This document shows positions 1 to 5,982 of a stretch of 7,033 nucleotides of DNA, one piece after another; the first letter of the stretch is position 1; the number at the start of each line of letters is the position of its first letter. The DNA is taken from positions 1 through 7,033 of the forward strand of contig JAOPZD010000669.1 of the NCBI GenBank assembly GCA_025964295.1. The letters are read 5' to 3'. The position numbers and the translations under genes were made by a program. This stretch comes from Conexibacter sp. GTDB taxonomy: Bacteria; Actinomycetota; Thermoleophilia; Solirubrobacterales; Solirubrobacteraceae. The notes beneath the pieces are model-generated. The model was given only the letters and a program-made list of their open reading frames with translations. It had not been told where the DNA came from and ran no database searches.

Positions 1-36
1 GTTCGGCCATGGCGTCCGGTATAGCGGGCGGCGCGC

Positions 37-741
37 TCAGGCGACCGGCGGGCGCGGCAGGTCGATGTCGGCGAACGCGACGGCCAGGCGCCCGAAGGCC
101 TCGTCGACCACCGCGCGCACGCGGCGCTCGACGGTCCGCGCGCTGAGCCCCGCCGCGATCGCGGCCGACAGCGTGCGCGCGCGCAGGTTCATCGCCGCGA
201 TCACGAGCGTCGCCAGCGTCGCGGCGCGCGGGTCGCCGCCGGGCAGCGCGAGCTGGTGGGTCAGCACCTGCGTCAGCCGCGCGGTCCACAGCTCGCCGAT
301 GACCAGGCGGCGCGTGCGCAGCGCGGGCGAGGCCTCCTCGGTCTCCAGGTAGCGGCGGAAGCGCTGGTAGCCCTCGGGGTCGCGCAGCCCGCGCCAGCCG
401 GAGGCGTCGAACGGCACGCGGCGGTCGGCGAAGAGGCGCTGCAGCGCGCCCACGATCGTCTCGCCCGCGGGCCGCTCGACGATCGCGTCGATCACCGCAC
501 CGATGACGTCGTCGGCGCGGTCGAAGAACAGGTCCTCCTTGGAGGGGAAGTAGTTGAACACCGTCTTGACCGAGACCTCGGCCGCGGCGGCGATCTGCGC
601 GACGGTCACCGCCTCGAACCCGTCGCGCATGAACAGGCCCGTGGCGACGTCGGAGATCGTGGTGCGCGTGCGCGCCTTCTTCCAGGCGCGCAGGCCGGCG
701 GGCGGGACGCCGACCTCCTGCGCGGCAGAAGAAGATTCCAT
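37..741 (-). CDS. TetR/AcrR-family transcriptional regulator
   Basis: A 234-residue one-component repressor, within the normal TetR length. The N-terminal helix-turn-helix spans about residues 25-71. Its recognition part and the following family signature read KTVFNYFPSKEDLFF (59-73), the typical TetR pattern ending the DNA-binding domain. The rest (about 80-225) is the all-helical ligand-binding and dimerisation half, too divergent to name a ligand. The start is the ATG at 741; upstream in-frame codons run into the divergent exporter gene and are antisense to it. No Shine-Dalgarno sequence is visible, but a -10-like TAAACT ends 7 bases before the ATG, so the message may be leaderless. The gene is divergent from the ABC exporter operon, 54 bases away, and by analogy with similar pairs it probably represses that operon and itself. 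Target and ligand are inference. Confidence 0.93.
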   Translation of the reverse strand: MESSSAAQEVGVPPAGLRAWKKARTRTTISDVATGLFMRDGFEAVTVAQIAAAAEVSVKTVFNYFPSKEDLFFDRADDVIGAVIDAIVERPAGETIVGALQRLFADRRVPFDASGWRGLRDPEGYQRFRRYLETEEASPALRTRRLVIGELWTARLTQVLTHQLALPGGDPRAATLATLVIAAMNLRARTLSAAIAAGLSARTVERRVRAVVDEAFGRLAVAFADIDLPRPPVA

Positions 742-795
742 GACGAGAAGTTTACACCCATTGAAAAGTTCCGTGGGACATGCAAGGCTCCCGGT
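742..795. promoter_or_regulatory. Divergent promoter/operator region between TetR gene and ABC exporter
   Basis: This 54-base gap is clearly richer in A/T than its surroundings, especially 746-771, as expected for a shared promoter and operator. On the minus strand TAAACT (complement of 749-754) fits the actinobacterial -10 pattern TANNNT and ends 7 bases before the TetR ATG. On the plus strand TTGAAA (761-766) could be a -35 element, but the hexamer 17 bases later (AAGGCT) is a poor -10. I found no convincing long palindrome to serve as the TetR operator. AAGG at 784-787 is a possible ribosome-binding site for the GTG at 796. Confidence 0.5.
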
Positions 796-1800
796 GTGAC
801 CCCGAACGCCATCGAAGCCCGTGGGCTCGTCAAGCGCTACGGCCCCAAGCACGCGCTGGACGGGGTCGACCTCGACGTCGCCCGCGGCGCCGTGTGCGCG
901 CTGCTGGGCCCCAACGGCGCCGGCAAGACCACGGCCGTCCGCGTCCTGACGACGCTCACGCTCCCCGACGCCGGCACGGCCTACGTGGCCGGCCATGACG
1001 TCGTCCGCGACCCCGTCGCGGTGCGGCGCAGCCTCGGCCTGGCCGCGCAGGACGCGACCGTCGACGGCCTGCTGACCGGCCACGAGAACCTCGTCATGAT
1101 CGGCGAGCTGCACCACCTCGGCCGCAGGGTCGCGCGCGAGCGCGCGACGACGCTGCTCGAGCAGTTCGCGCTCACCGACGCGTCCGGCAAGCTCGTCAAG
1201 GAGTACTCCGGCGGCATGCGCCGCCGGCTCGATCTGGCGGCCACGCTCGTGGCCCAGCCCGAGGTGCTGTTCCTCGACGAGCCGACCACGGGCCTGGACC
1301 CGCGGGCGCGCAACGACCTCTGGGACGTGCTCGACGAGCTCGTCGCCGGCGGCGCCACGATCCTGCTGACCACGCAGTACCTCGAGGAGGCCGATCGGCT
1401 CGCCGACGACATCGTCGTGGTCGACCACGGCCGCGTCATCGCGCGCGGCGACGCGCGGTCGCTCAAGCGCCAGGTCGGCGGCGACCAGCTGCGCGTCGTC
1501 GTCGCGCGCCGCGAGGACCTCGATGCCGTGGCGTCGCTCGTCGAGCGGGTCGCCGGCCACGCGCCGGTCATCGACGTGGGCGAGCGCTCGGTCGTCGCGC
1601 CGGCTTCCGACGGCGGTGGCGTCGCCGCGATCGGCGCGCTGGCCGAGGCCCTCGGCGACGCCGAGATCGCCGTCGAGGACCTCGGGCTCGGCCAGCCGAC
1701 GCTCGACGACGTCTTCCTCACGCTGACCGGCGCGCCGATGGAGGCCGAGGAGCGCGCCGAGGCCGTCCCCGTCCCCGCCATCTCCGAGGAGCACCGATGA
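796..1800 (+). CDS. ABC transporter ATP-binding protein, DrrA-like (drug/lipid export)
   Basis: A 334-residue ATPase that would power the adjacent ABC-2 permease at the inner face of the membrane. All nucleotide-binding motifs are intact: A-loop tyrosine Y15, Walker A GPNGAGKTT (38-46), Q-loop Q85, signature YSGGMRRRLDLA (137-148), Walker B VLFLDEPTTGLDP (157-169). The switch position reads LLTTQYLEEAD, with Q194 where most ABC proteins have histidine; this substitution is typical of the DrrA/daunorubicin-resistance branch. After the ATPase domain, about residues 235-318 resemble the DUF4162 tail found in that branch, ending in TLDDVFLTLTG (302-312). The GTG at 796 is chosen because the conserved IEARGLVKRYG start of the domain follows within ten residues and the upstream frame is antisense to the repressor gene. 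It overlaps the permease gene by ATGA. The substrate cannot be read from sequence. Confidence 0.95.
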   Translation: MTPNAIEARGLVKRYGPKHALDGVDLDVARGAVCALLGPNGAGKTTAVRVLTTLTLPDAGTAYVAGHDVVRDPVAVRRSLGLAAQDATVDGLLTGHENLVMIGELHHLGRRVARERATTLLEQFALTDASGKLVKEYSGGMRRRLDLAATLVAQPEVLFLDEPTTGLDPRARNDLWDVLDELVAGGATILLTTQYLEEADRLADDIVVVDHGRVIARGDARSLKRQVGGDQLRVVVARREDLDAVASLVERVAGHAPVIDVGERSVVAPASDGGGVAAIGALAEALGDAEIAVEDLGLGQPTLDDVFLTLTGAPMEAEERAEAVPVPAISEEHR

Positions 1801-2660
1801 GCACGCAGGCCGCCACCGCCGGCGCCGCGCCCGCGCCCGCCTCAGGGCGCCCCGCGTCCGCCCGCGCCACCTTCCTGTCCGACACGTGGGTGATCGCGCG
1901 GCGCGGGCTCCTGCACATGCGCCGCCAGCCCGAGGCGCTGTCGGACGCGACGATCCAGCCCGTCATGTTCGTGCTCCTGTTCGCGTTCGTCTTCGGCGGC
2001 GCGATCAAGGTGCCCGGCGGCGGCAGCTACAAGGAGTTCCTGATGGGCGGGATCTTCGCCCAGACGATCGTCTTCGGCTGCTTCGGCGTCGCGCTCGCGC
2101 TGTCCAACGACCGCAACAACGGGGCGATCGACCGCTTCCACTCGCTGCCGATCCCGCGCTCCAGCGTGCTCGCGGGCCACGCGGTGGCCAACCTGATCCG
2201 CGCGTTCCTGCCGATCGGCTTCATGACGGTCACCGGCTTCGTCGTCGGCTGGCGGATCCACTCCGGCGTGCTGGACGTCCTCGGCGCCTACGGGCTGATG
2301 GTGGTGTTCTCGTTCGCGATGATCTGGGTGGGCGTGCTGCTCGGCAGCCTCGTCAAGACGCCCGAGGGCGTGCAGGGCGTCGCGTTCGTCGTGATCTTCC
2401 CGGTGACGTTCATCGCCTCGACGTTCGTGCCGACCTCGACGCTGCCGTCGGTGCTCAAGACGATCGCCGAGTGGAACCCGACGTCGTCGCTGGCCAACGC
2501 GCTGCGCCACCTGTTCGAGAACCCGGGCGGCGTGCCGCCGGCCGACGGCGCCTGGCCGCTGCAGCATCCCGTGGCCTACACGCTGCTGTGGGCGGTCGGC
2601 ATCGTCGTGGTCTGCGCGCCGCTGGCGGTCATGCAGTACCAGCGCTCGATCAAGTCCTAG
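1797..2660 (+). CDS. ABC-2 type transporter permease, DrrB-like
   Basis: A 287-residue membrane subunit that should pair with the preceding ATPase as an exporter. A soluble Ala/Pro-rich N-terminus (1-25) and an amphipathic stretch (30-48) precede about six hydrophobic segments near 53-70, 87-103, 130-152, 162-186, 194-212 and 259-279. The segment FGVALALSNDRNNGAIDRF (96-114) and the following LPIPRSSVLAGH are characteristic of the ABC-2/DrrB loop between helices 2 and 3, thought to contact the ATPase. Translation is coupled: its ATG overlaps the ATPase stop in ATGA, and GAGGAG (1786-1791) sits 5 bases upstream as ribosome-binding site. The gene ends the operon. Members of this family export anthracyclines, other drugs or lipids; which applies here is unknown. 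Confidence 0.93.
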   Translation: MSTQAATAGAAPAPASGRPASARATFLSDTWVIARRGLLHMRRQPEALSDATIQPVMFVLLFAFVFGGAIKVPGGGSYKEFLMGGIFAQTIVFGCFGVALALSNDRNNGAIDRFHSLPIPRSSVLAGHAVANLIRAFLPIGFMTVTGFVVGWRIHSGVLDVLGAYGLMVVFSFAMIWVGVLLGSLVKTPEGVQGVAFVVIFPVTFIASTFVPTSTLPSVLKTIAEWNPTSSLANALRHLFENPGGVPPADGAWPLQHPVAYTLLWAVGIVVVCAPLAVMQYQRSIKS

Positions 2661-2797
2661 GCCTCGGCCGCGGCCGCGGCACTGACCCCTTCTCCCCAGA
2701 CCTGGATCCAGGTGCGGACTCCCCCACGGGGGCTCCGGCGCGACCCTCAGCGGCGCCGGAGCCCTTGTGCCGCACAGCCTCCTCCCATATCCGATCG
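2661..2797. repeat. Intergenic palindromes and hairpins downstream of the ABC operon
   Basis: Two perfect 14-base palindromes lie here: GCCGCGGCCGCGGC at 2667-2680 and ACCTGGATCCAGGT at 2700-2713. They are followed by CCCCCACGGGGG (2721-2732), which can form a short hairpin competing with the larger stem that begins at 2730. The second palindrome has symmetry fitting a dimeric repressor site, but it could equally be part of a compound terminator. No open frame of note lies in this gap. Confidence 0.5.
2730..2764 (+). terminator. Strong hairpin, probable terminator of the ABC operon
   Basis: GGGCTCCGGCGC (2730-2741) pairs perfectly over 12 base pairs with GCGCCGGAGCCC (2753-2764) around an 11-base loop. 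Only two T residues follow, so this is not a classic U-tract terminator; actinobacteria often use such tract-less hairpins. It lies about 70 bases after the permease stop and before the next promoter, which suits termination. Confidence 0.65.
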
Positions 2798-2798
2798 C

Positions 2799-2804
2799 TA
2801 GAGT
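2799..2804 (+). promoter_or_regulatory. Putative -10 element for the ferredoxin reductase gene
   Basis: TAGAGT in the context CGCTAGAGTCG fits the TANNNT -10 pattern and would start a transcript near 2811, leaving a leader of about 27 bases before the ATG at 2838. No good -35 hexamer is seen 16-18 bases upstream. The GGAT at 2827-2830 is a weak ribosome-binding site. Assignment rests on motif and position only. Confidence 0.4.
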
Positions 2805-2837
2805 CGGGGATCCCGCGAACCACCGTGGATCCCTCTC

Positions 2838-4256
2838 ATGACCGACGCCATCGCCCCTGACTCCGCCACCCCCGCCGACGCGCCCCGGGCGGTGATCGTC
2901 GGCGCCGGGCCCTCCGGGTTCTACGCCGCCGACCAGCTGCTCGGCGCCGGCTTCGCGGTCGACCTGCTCGACGCGCTGCCGACCCCGTTCGGGCTCGTGC
3001 GCGCGGGCGTCGCGCCCGACCACCCGAAGATCAAGGCCGTCACGCGCGTCTACGAGAAGACCGCGCGCAAGGACGGCTTCCGGTTCTTCGGCGGCGTGGT
3101 CCTGGGCCGCGACGTCACCCGCGCCGAGCTGCTCGAGCGCTACGACGTCGTGCTCTACGCGCTGGGCACCTCCGACGACAACCGCCTCGGGATCCCGGGC
3201 GAGGACCGGCCGGGCGTGCACGGGGCCACGCAGTTCGTCGGGTGGTACAACGGCCACCCCGACGCGGCCGACCACGAGTACGACCTGTCGGTCAAGCGCG
3301 CGGTGGTCGTCGGCAACGGCAACGTCGCGATCGACGTCGCGCGGATGCTCGTCCTGCATCCCGACGAGCTCTCGCCGACCGACACGGCCGACCACGCGAT
3401 CGAGGTCCTCGCCGAGTCCGAGGTCGAGGAGGTCGTCCTGCTCGGCCGCCGCGGCCCGGCCCAGGCGGCGTTCACCAACCCCGAGCTGCGCGAGCTGGCC
3501 GAGCTGCAGCGCGCGGGCGTCGAGGTCGACGCGACCGACCTCGACCTCGACGAGCACTCCGCGAAGTGGCTGGCGGAGGAGGCCGACATCACGGCCCGCA
3601 AGAACGTCGAGATCCTGCGCCAGTACGCCGATGCGGGTCCCAAGGAGGCCTCGCACCGCGTCATCCTGCGCTTCCTGCGCTCGCCCGTCGAGATCCTCGG
3701 CGAGGGCGACGACGGCCCGGTCACCGGCGTGCGCGTCGTGCGCAACGAGATCGTGCAGACCGAGGACGGGGGCCTGCGCGCCGTCGCCACCGGCAACGAG
3801 GAGGTCATCGAGGCCGGCCTGGTCCTGCGCTCGATCGGCTATCGCGGCAAGCCCGTCGACGACGTCCCGTTCGACGCCCGCCGCGGCCTGATCCGCAACA
3901 CCGGCGGCCGCGTCTGCGCCGAGTCCGGCGACGCCCACCGCGGCGAGTACGTCGTCGGCTGGATCAAGCGCGGCCCCTCCGGCGTCATCGGCACCAACAA
4001 GAAGGACGCCGCCGACACCGTCGCCCGCATCGTCGAGGACCGCGACGCGGGCCGGCTCAACACGCCGGCGCTGACCGACCCCGAGGCGATCGCCGCCTTC
4101 TACGCCGAGCGCGCGCCGGACTCCGTCACCTGGGCCGGCTGGGAGGCGATCGACGCGCACGAGAAGTCCGCCGGCGAGCCCCACGGCCGCCCGCGCGTCA
4201 AGCTGGTGCGGTTGGCCGACCTCGTCGAGCGCTCGCGCGCGACGAGCACCAGCTAA
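2838..4256 (+). CDS. fprA: FAD-dependent ferredoxin--NADP+ reductase, FprA/adrenodoxin-reductase family
   Basis: A 472-residue soluble flavoprotein expected to move electrons between NADPH and ferredoxin, for example to feed cytochromes P450 or other Fe-S-dependent enzymes. The FAD-binding Rossmann motif VIVGAGPSGFYAA is at 19-31, followed by the family signature FGLVRAGVAPDHPKIK. The NADPH-binding fold starts at VVVGNGNVAIDVARML (156-171). LGRRGPAQAAFTNPELREL begins at 202, where R204/R205 are the expected contacts to the NADPH 2'-phosphate. The C-terminal FAD motif GWIKRGPSGVIGTNKKDA starts at G374. Length is close to mycobacterial FprA (about 456 residues), with a slightly longer N-terminus. 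No ferredoxin domain is fused and none lies nearby, so its partner is encoded elsewhere. It appears monocistronic, with its own promoter and a convergent neighbour downstream. Confidence 0.95.
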   Translation: MTDAIAPDSATPADAPRAVIVGAGPSGFYAADQLLGAGFAVDLLDALPTPFGLVRAGVAPDHPKIKAVTRVYEKTARKDGFRFFGGVVLGRDVTRAELLERYDVVLYALGTSDDNRLGIPGEDRPGVHGATQFVGWYNGHPDAADHEYDLSVKRAVVVGNGNVAIDVARMLVLHPDELSPTDTADHAIEVLAESEVEEVVLLGRRGPAQAAFTNPELRELAELQRAGVEVDATDLDLDEHSAKWLAEEADITARKNVEILRQYADAGPKEASHRVILRFLRSPVEILGEGDDGPVTGVRVVRNEIVQTEDGGLRAVATGNEEVIEAGLVLRSIGYRGKPVDDVPFDARRGLIRNTGGRVCAESGDAHRGEYVVGWIKRGPSGVIGTNKKDAADTVARIVEDRDAGRLNTPALTDPEAIAAFYAERAPDSVTWAGWEAIDAHEKSAGEPHGRPRVKLVRLADLVERSRATSTS

Positions 4257-4269
4257 CGGGGCAGCGGCA

Positions 4270-4294
4270 GCCGCACGCGCTTCTTCGCAGCGGC
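4270..4294. terminator. Hairpin between convergent genes, possible bidirectional terminator
   Basis: In the 42-base gap between the two stop codons, GCCGC (4270-4274) pairs with GCGGC (4290-4294), and inside it GCG (4277-4279) pairs with CGC (4286-4288) around a CTTCTT loop, with small bulges. The position between converging genes suits a shared terminator; there is no T-tract on either strand. Confidence 0.4.
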
Positions 4295-4298
4295 GGCG

Positions 4299-5510
4299 CT
4301 AGCCCTTCGGCTCCGGTGGCTCCTTGGACGGGTGCGCCACGTCGAGCTCGGCGATGGTGGTGCTCACGGTGGCCAGCGCCTCGTCCCGCATGCGGGCGTC
4401 GCCGACCTTGGCAAGCAGGAAGTTGGCGAAGTGCAGGTGATGGGTCACGACGAGGCGGTCGTGGAACGCGCCGATCGAGTCGACCGTCTGCGAGAACATG
4501 CGGAGGTAGATCACGGCGATGAAGTTCGCGAGCACGCCGCCGATCGCGCCGAGGGCCGCCGCGACGATCTTCTCCGTGGTGTCGTCGGCGTGGGCGATGA
4601 CGACGAACGCGGCGCCGACCACGGCAAAGCCACCGAAGATGCACAGCAGGCCCGAGGCGAAGATCACGCCGCGGTGCCGCAGCGCCTGATCGTAGTAGCG
4701 CTTGAGCTGGCGGCTGTGGACCTGAAAGAGCTTCTGCGCGCGCCGCTCGCGGTCCTCGGCGACCAACTCGACCAGATCCTGCTGGTCGCGGAGATCCTCG
4801 ACCCGGAGATCGAGATCGTGCCGGCGGTTTCGCGCCAGCCAGACGAGCCACGCGAAGAGGAGGGCGTATCCCCCCGGGAGGAGCGCCAGGAGCCGGTTGT
4901 TGTCGTCCAGCGCCAGGACGGCGACCAGCGCCAGCAGCGGCATGAGCAGGACGCCGGCCGCTCCGATCGCACCCACGAAGTCGAGCCTGGCCTTGAAGGA
5001 CCTCGCGACCTCGACCTGGTTCTCGATCTCCAGGGCCGGACCCGAGACGGTCGGCGGCGAGTCGACGATCTCCAAGCCGTCCGCCGCGCTCCACTGGCCG
5101 ACGACGGTCACGGTGGTGGAGGTCCGGGTCGTCAGGAGCTTTGACAGCTTGCGGCTGATCCGGCTCAGCAAGTCCAGGATCTTGGTCTCGAGCTTGGCGC
5201 CGTCGTCCTCGAGGAACGCCGCGGGCCCGCGCTGTTGGGCGTGCAGCGAGACGCGGATGTCCGTCGCGCCGGTCGGCGGGTGCATGAGCGTCACGAACCC
5301 CTTGCCGAGCGCCTTCTTCGCCGCGGCGTCCACCTTCGCGACGATCTCGGCGCGCAGCTTGGCGTCGGTGAGCGCCGCGCTCCAGCCCTGCGGCGCGTCG
5401 GGAACGATCGGCTGGACCTCAAGCTCGATCCGAAGGATCTCGCCGGACAGGACGATGGAGCGGGCGCGACGGACGTCGTCGCGCGACGGAGCGGCGTTTG
5501 GCACGGGCAC
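4299..5510 (-). CDS. Four-helix membrane protein resembling TRADD-N-associated membrane domain proteins
   Basis: A 403-residue protein that I cannot assign to a characterised gene. Residues 1-165 are predicted soluble, with alternating strand-like and helix-like stretches (SGEILRIELEVQPIV; later LETKILDLLSRISRKLSKLL) and no signal peptide. Two membrane segments follow near 178-198 and 204-224. A highly charged, probably coiled-coil stretch (about 226-270, rich in RDQQDLVELVAEDRERR-like sequence) leads to RYYDQALRHRG. A second helix pair lies near 283-305 and 316-336, then an amphipathic tail. The pattern Y-x-Q-aliphatic in front of a helix pair, then a helical F-H-x-x-L segment, resembles the TRADD-N-associated two-transmembrane domain described in cyanobacteria and others and linked to conflict or signalling proteins; this is recalled similarity only. 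The start is GTG 5510, or GTG 5504 if the transcript is leaderless. Codon choice is less GC-biased than in its neighbours. Confidence 0.8.
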   Translation of the reverse strand: MPVPNAAPSRDDVRRARSIVLSGEILRIELEVQPIVPDAPQGWSAALTDAKLRAEIVAKVDAAAKKALGKGFVTLMHPPTGATDIRVSLHAQQRGPAAFLEDDGAKLETKILDLLSRISRKLSKLLTTRTSTTVTVVGQWSAADGLEIVDSPPTVSGPALEIENQVEVARSFKARLDFVGAIGAAGVLLMPLLALVAVLALDDNNRLLALLPGGYALLFAWLVWLARNRRHDLDLRVEDLRDQQDLVELVAEDRERRAQKLFQVHSRQLKRYYDQALRHRGVIFASGLLCIFGGFAVVGAAFVVIAHADDTTEKIVAAALGAIGGVLANFIAVIYLRMFSQTVDSIGAFHDRLVVTHHLHFANFLLAKVGDARMRDEALATVSTTIAELDVAHPSKEPPEPKG

Positions 5511-5516
5511 AACCTA
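5511..5516 (-). promoter_or_regulatory. Putative -10 element (leaderless) for the four-helix membrane protein
   Basis: Read on the minus strand, CGCATAGGTT (complement of 5511-5520) contains TAGGTT, a TANNNT-type -10. It ends immediately before GTG 5510 and 6 bases before GTG 5504. Normal -10 to start spacing would put transcription at the G of 5504, making a leaderless message and favouring the 401-residue product. No Shine-Dalgarno sequence precedes either GTG. Confidence 0.4.
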
Positions 5517-5584
5517 TGCGGTCGGCGGCGCTGAGCGGCAACCGGCGACCGGCTGCCGCCCTCGGCCGCGCTTGCGCGATCGCA

Positions 5585-5590
5585 TAGGAT
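5585..5590 (+). promoter_or_regulatory. Putative -10 element for the cobalamin riboswitch-cbtBA transcript
   Basis: CGCATAGGAT (5581-5590) contains TAGGAT, matching TANNNT. Transcription would start about 5597, just before the first paired bases of the riboswitch at 5602, so position and function agree. No clear -35 is seen 17 bases upstream. The same box, inverted, lies at 5511-5520. Confidence 0.5.
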
Positions 5591-5596
5591 CTGCCG

Positions 5597-5735
5597 CGCA
5601 CGTGTGAGGAGCGAGGAAGCCGGTGTGAGTCCGGCGCGGTCGCGCCACTGTGACCGGGGCAGGTGCCCCGGGAGCCAGACACTCCCTCCCGCGCGCTTCC
5701 TGCAACCACGTACGGGACGCGTCATCCCGAGGAGG
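5597..5735 (+). ncRNA. Cobalamin (B12) riboswitch with translational expression platform
   Basis: The aptamer core is recognisable from conserved cobalamin-riboswitch elements in order. GAGGAAGCCGG begins at 5613, with a GCCGG/CCGGC stem (5619-5623 with 5631-5635) capped by TGTGAGT. The GCCACTGTGA box (5644-5653) lies in the stem CGGTC/GACCG (5637-5641 with 5652-5656). A short CCGGGGC-AGGT-GCCCCGG hairpin spans 5654-5671, and AGCCAGACAC (5673-5682) closes the core, its ACAC able to pair with GTGT at 5602-5605. The large peripheral arms of long class-I members are absent, so it is compact. Downstream, hairpin CGGGA/TCCCG (5713-5717 with 5725-5729) abuts the cbtB ribosome-binding site, and TTCCT (5697-5701) can pair with AGGAA (5733-5737). 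With no T-tract this suggests control of translation: bound B12 lowers cbtBA expression. Confidence 0.92.
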
Positions 5736-5743
5736 AACCCCAG

Positions 5744-5965
5744 ATGTCCGAAGTCGCGCTCGAGCGCCCGGCCGCCGGCACCGCGCCGGTCCCCGTCGCC
5801 TCGCCCCGTGAGCTGGTGCCCTACGCCCTGTTCGGCGGGCTCGTGCTCATGATCATCATCTACTTCGTGGGCGCCGAAGAGGGCGCGCTGTCGATGATCG
5901 CGGGCACCGGCGTCCACGAGTTCGTGCACGACGCCCGGCACCTGCTCGGCTTCCCCTGCCACTGA
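5744..5965 (+). CDS. cbtB: CbtB family cobalt transporter subunit
   Basis: A 73-residue small membrane protein, typical length for CbtB, the partner of CbtA in a predicted B12-regulated cobalt uptake system. A soluble 20-residue N-terminus is followed by one transmembrane helix (about 24-43) and the hallmark C-terminal metal-binding motif HEFVHDARHLLGFPCH (58-73), offering four histidines and one cysteine as cobalt ligands. The ATG at 5744 is chosen because AGGAGG (5730-5735) sits 8 bases upstream; an in-frame ATG at 5663 lies inside the riboswitch and is not credible. It is the first gene after the cobalamin riboswitch and precedes cbtA by 17 bases. The cobalt role is established for the family by its B12 regulation and context rather than by anything measurable here. 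Confidence 0.94.
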   Translation: MSEVALERPAAGTAPVPVASPRELVPYALFGGLVLMIIIYFVGAEEGALSMIAGTGVHEFVHDARHLLGFPCH

Positions 5966-5982
5966 GCGGCGGCCCGCGTCCC

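Noticed and set aside
1..36. Possible start of another minus-strand gene (ATG at 10 reading left, with TATACC-like sequence upstream)
   Set aside because: Only three codons are inside the window, so it cannot be tested; the TATA-like element may be chance. It is worth checking with the adjoining sequence.
256..795. Upstream extension of the ABC ATPase frame
   Set aside because: It is antisense to the TetR DNA-binding and ligand domains and crosses the AT-rich divergent promoter. The conserved ATPase start is met from GTG 796.
742..795. A defined palindromic TetR operator
   Set aside because: Only weak partial symmetry (for example TTTACACC/CATTGAAA) was found; it does not stand out enough to be called.
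742..1794. Long minus-strand open frame continuous with the TetR gene but extending under the ABC ATPase gene
   Set aside because: It is the antisense of a perfectly conserved ATPase. Its predicted product is low-complexity Arg/Asp/Val/Ala-rich, as expected from GC-rich antisense frames. The repressor begins at 741.
1842..4184. A 780-codon minus-strand open frame antisense to the permease and fprA
   Set aside because: Very long open antisense frames are expected at this GC content. The product has no recognisable domain and is biased to R, G, D, V and A, while both sense genes show clear family motifs.
4332..5144. Plus-strand open frame of 270 codons antisense to the four-helix membrane protein
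   Set aside because: It gives a charged, low-complexity product without domains or a plausible start context. The minus frame shows clean hydrophobic segments and a promoter-like element at its start.
5663..5743. N-terminal extension of CbtB from ATG 5663
   Set aside because: It would be translated from within the riboswitch, has no ribosome-binding site, and CbtB proteins normally begin close to the single helix as from 5744.
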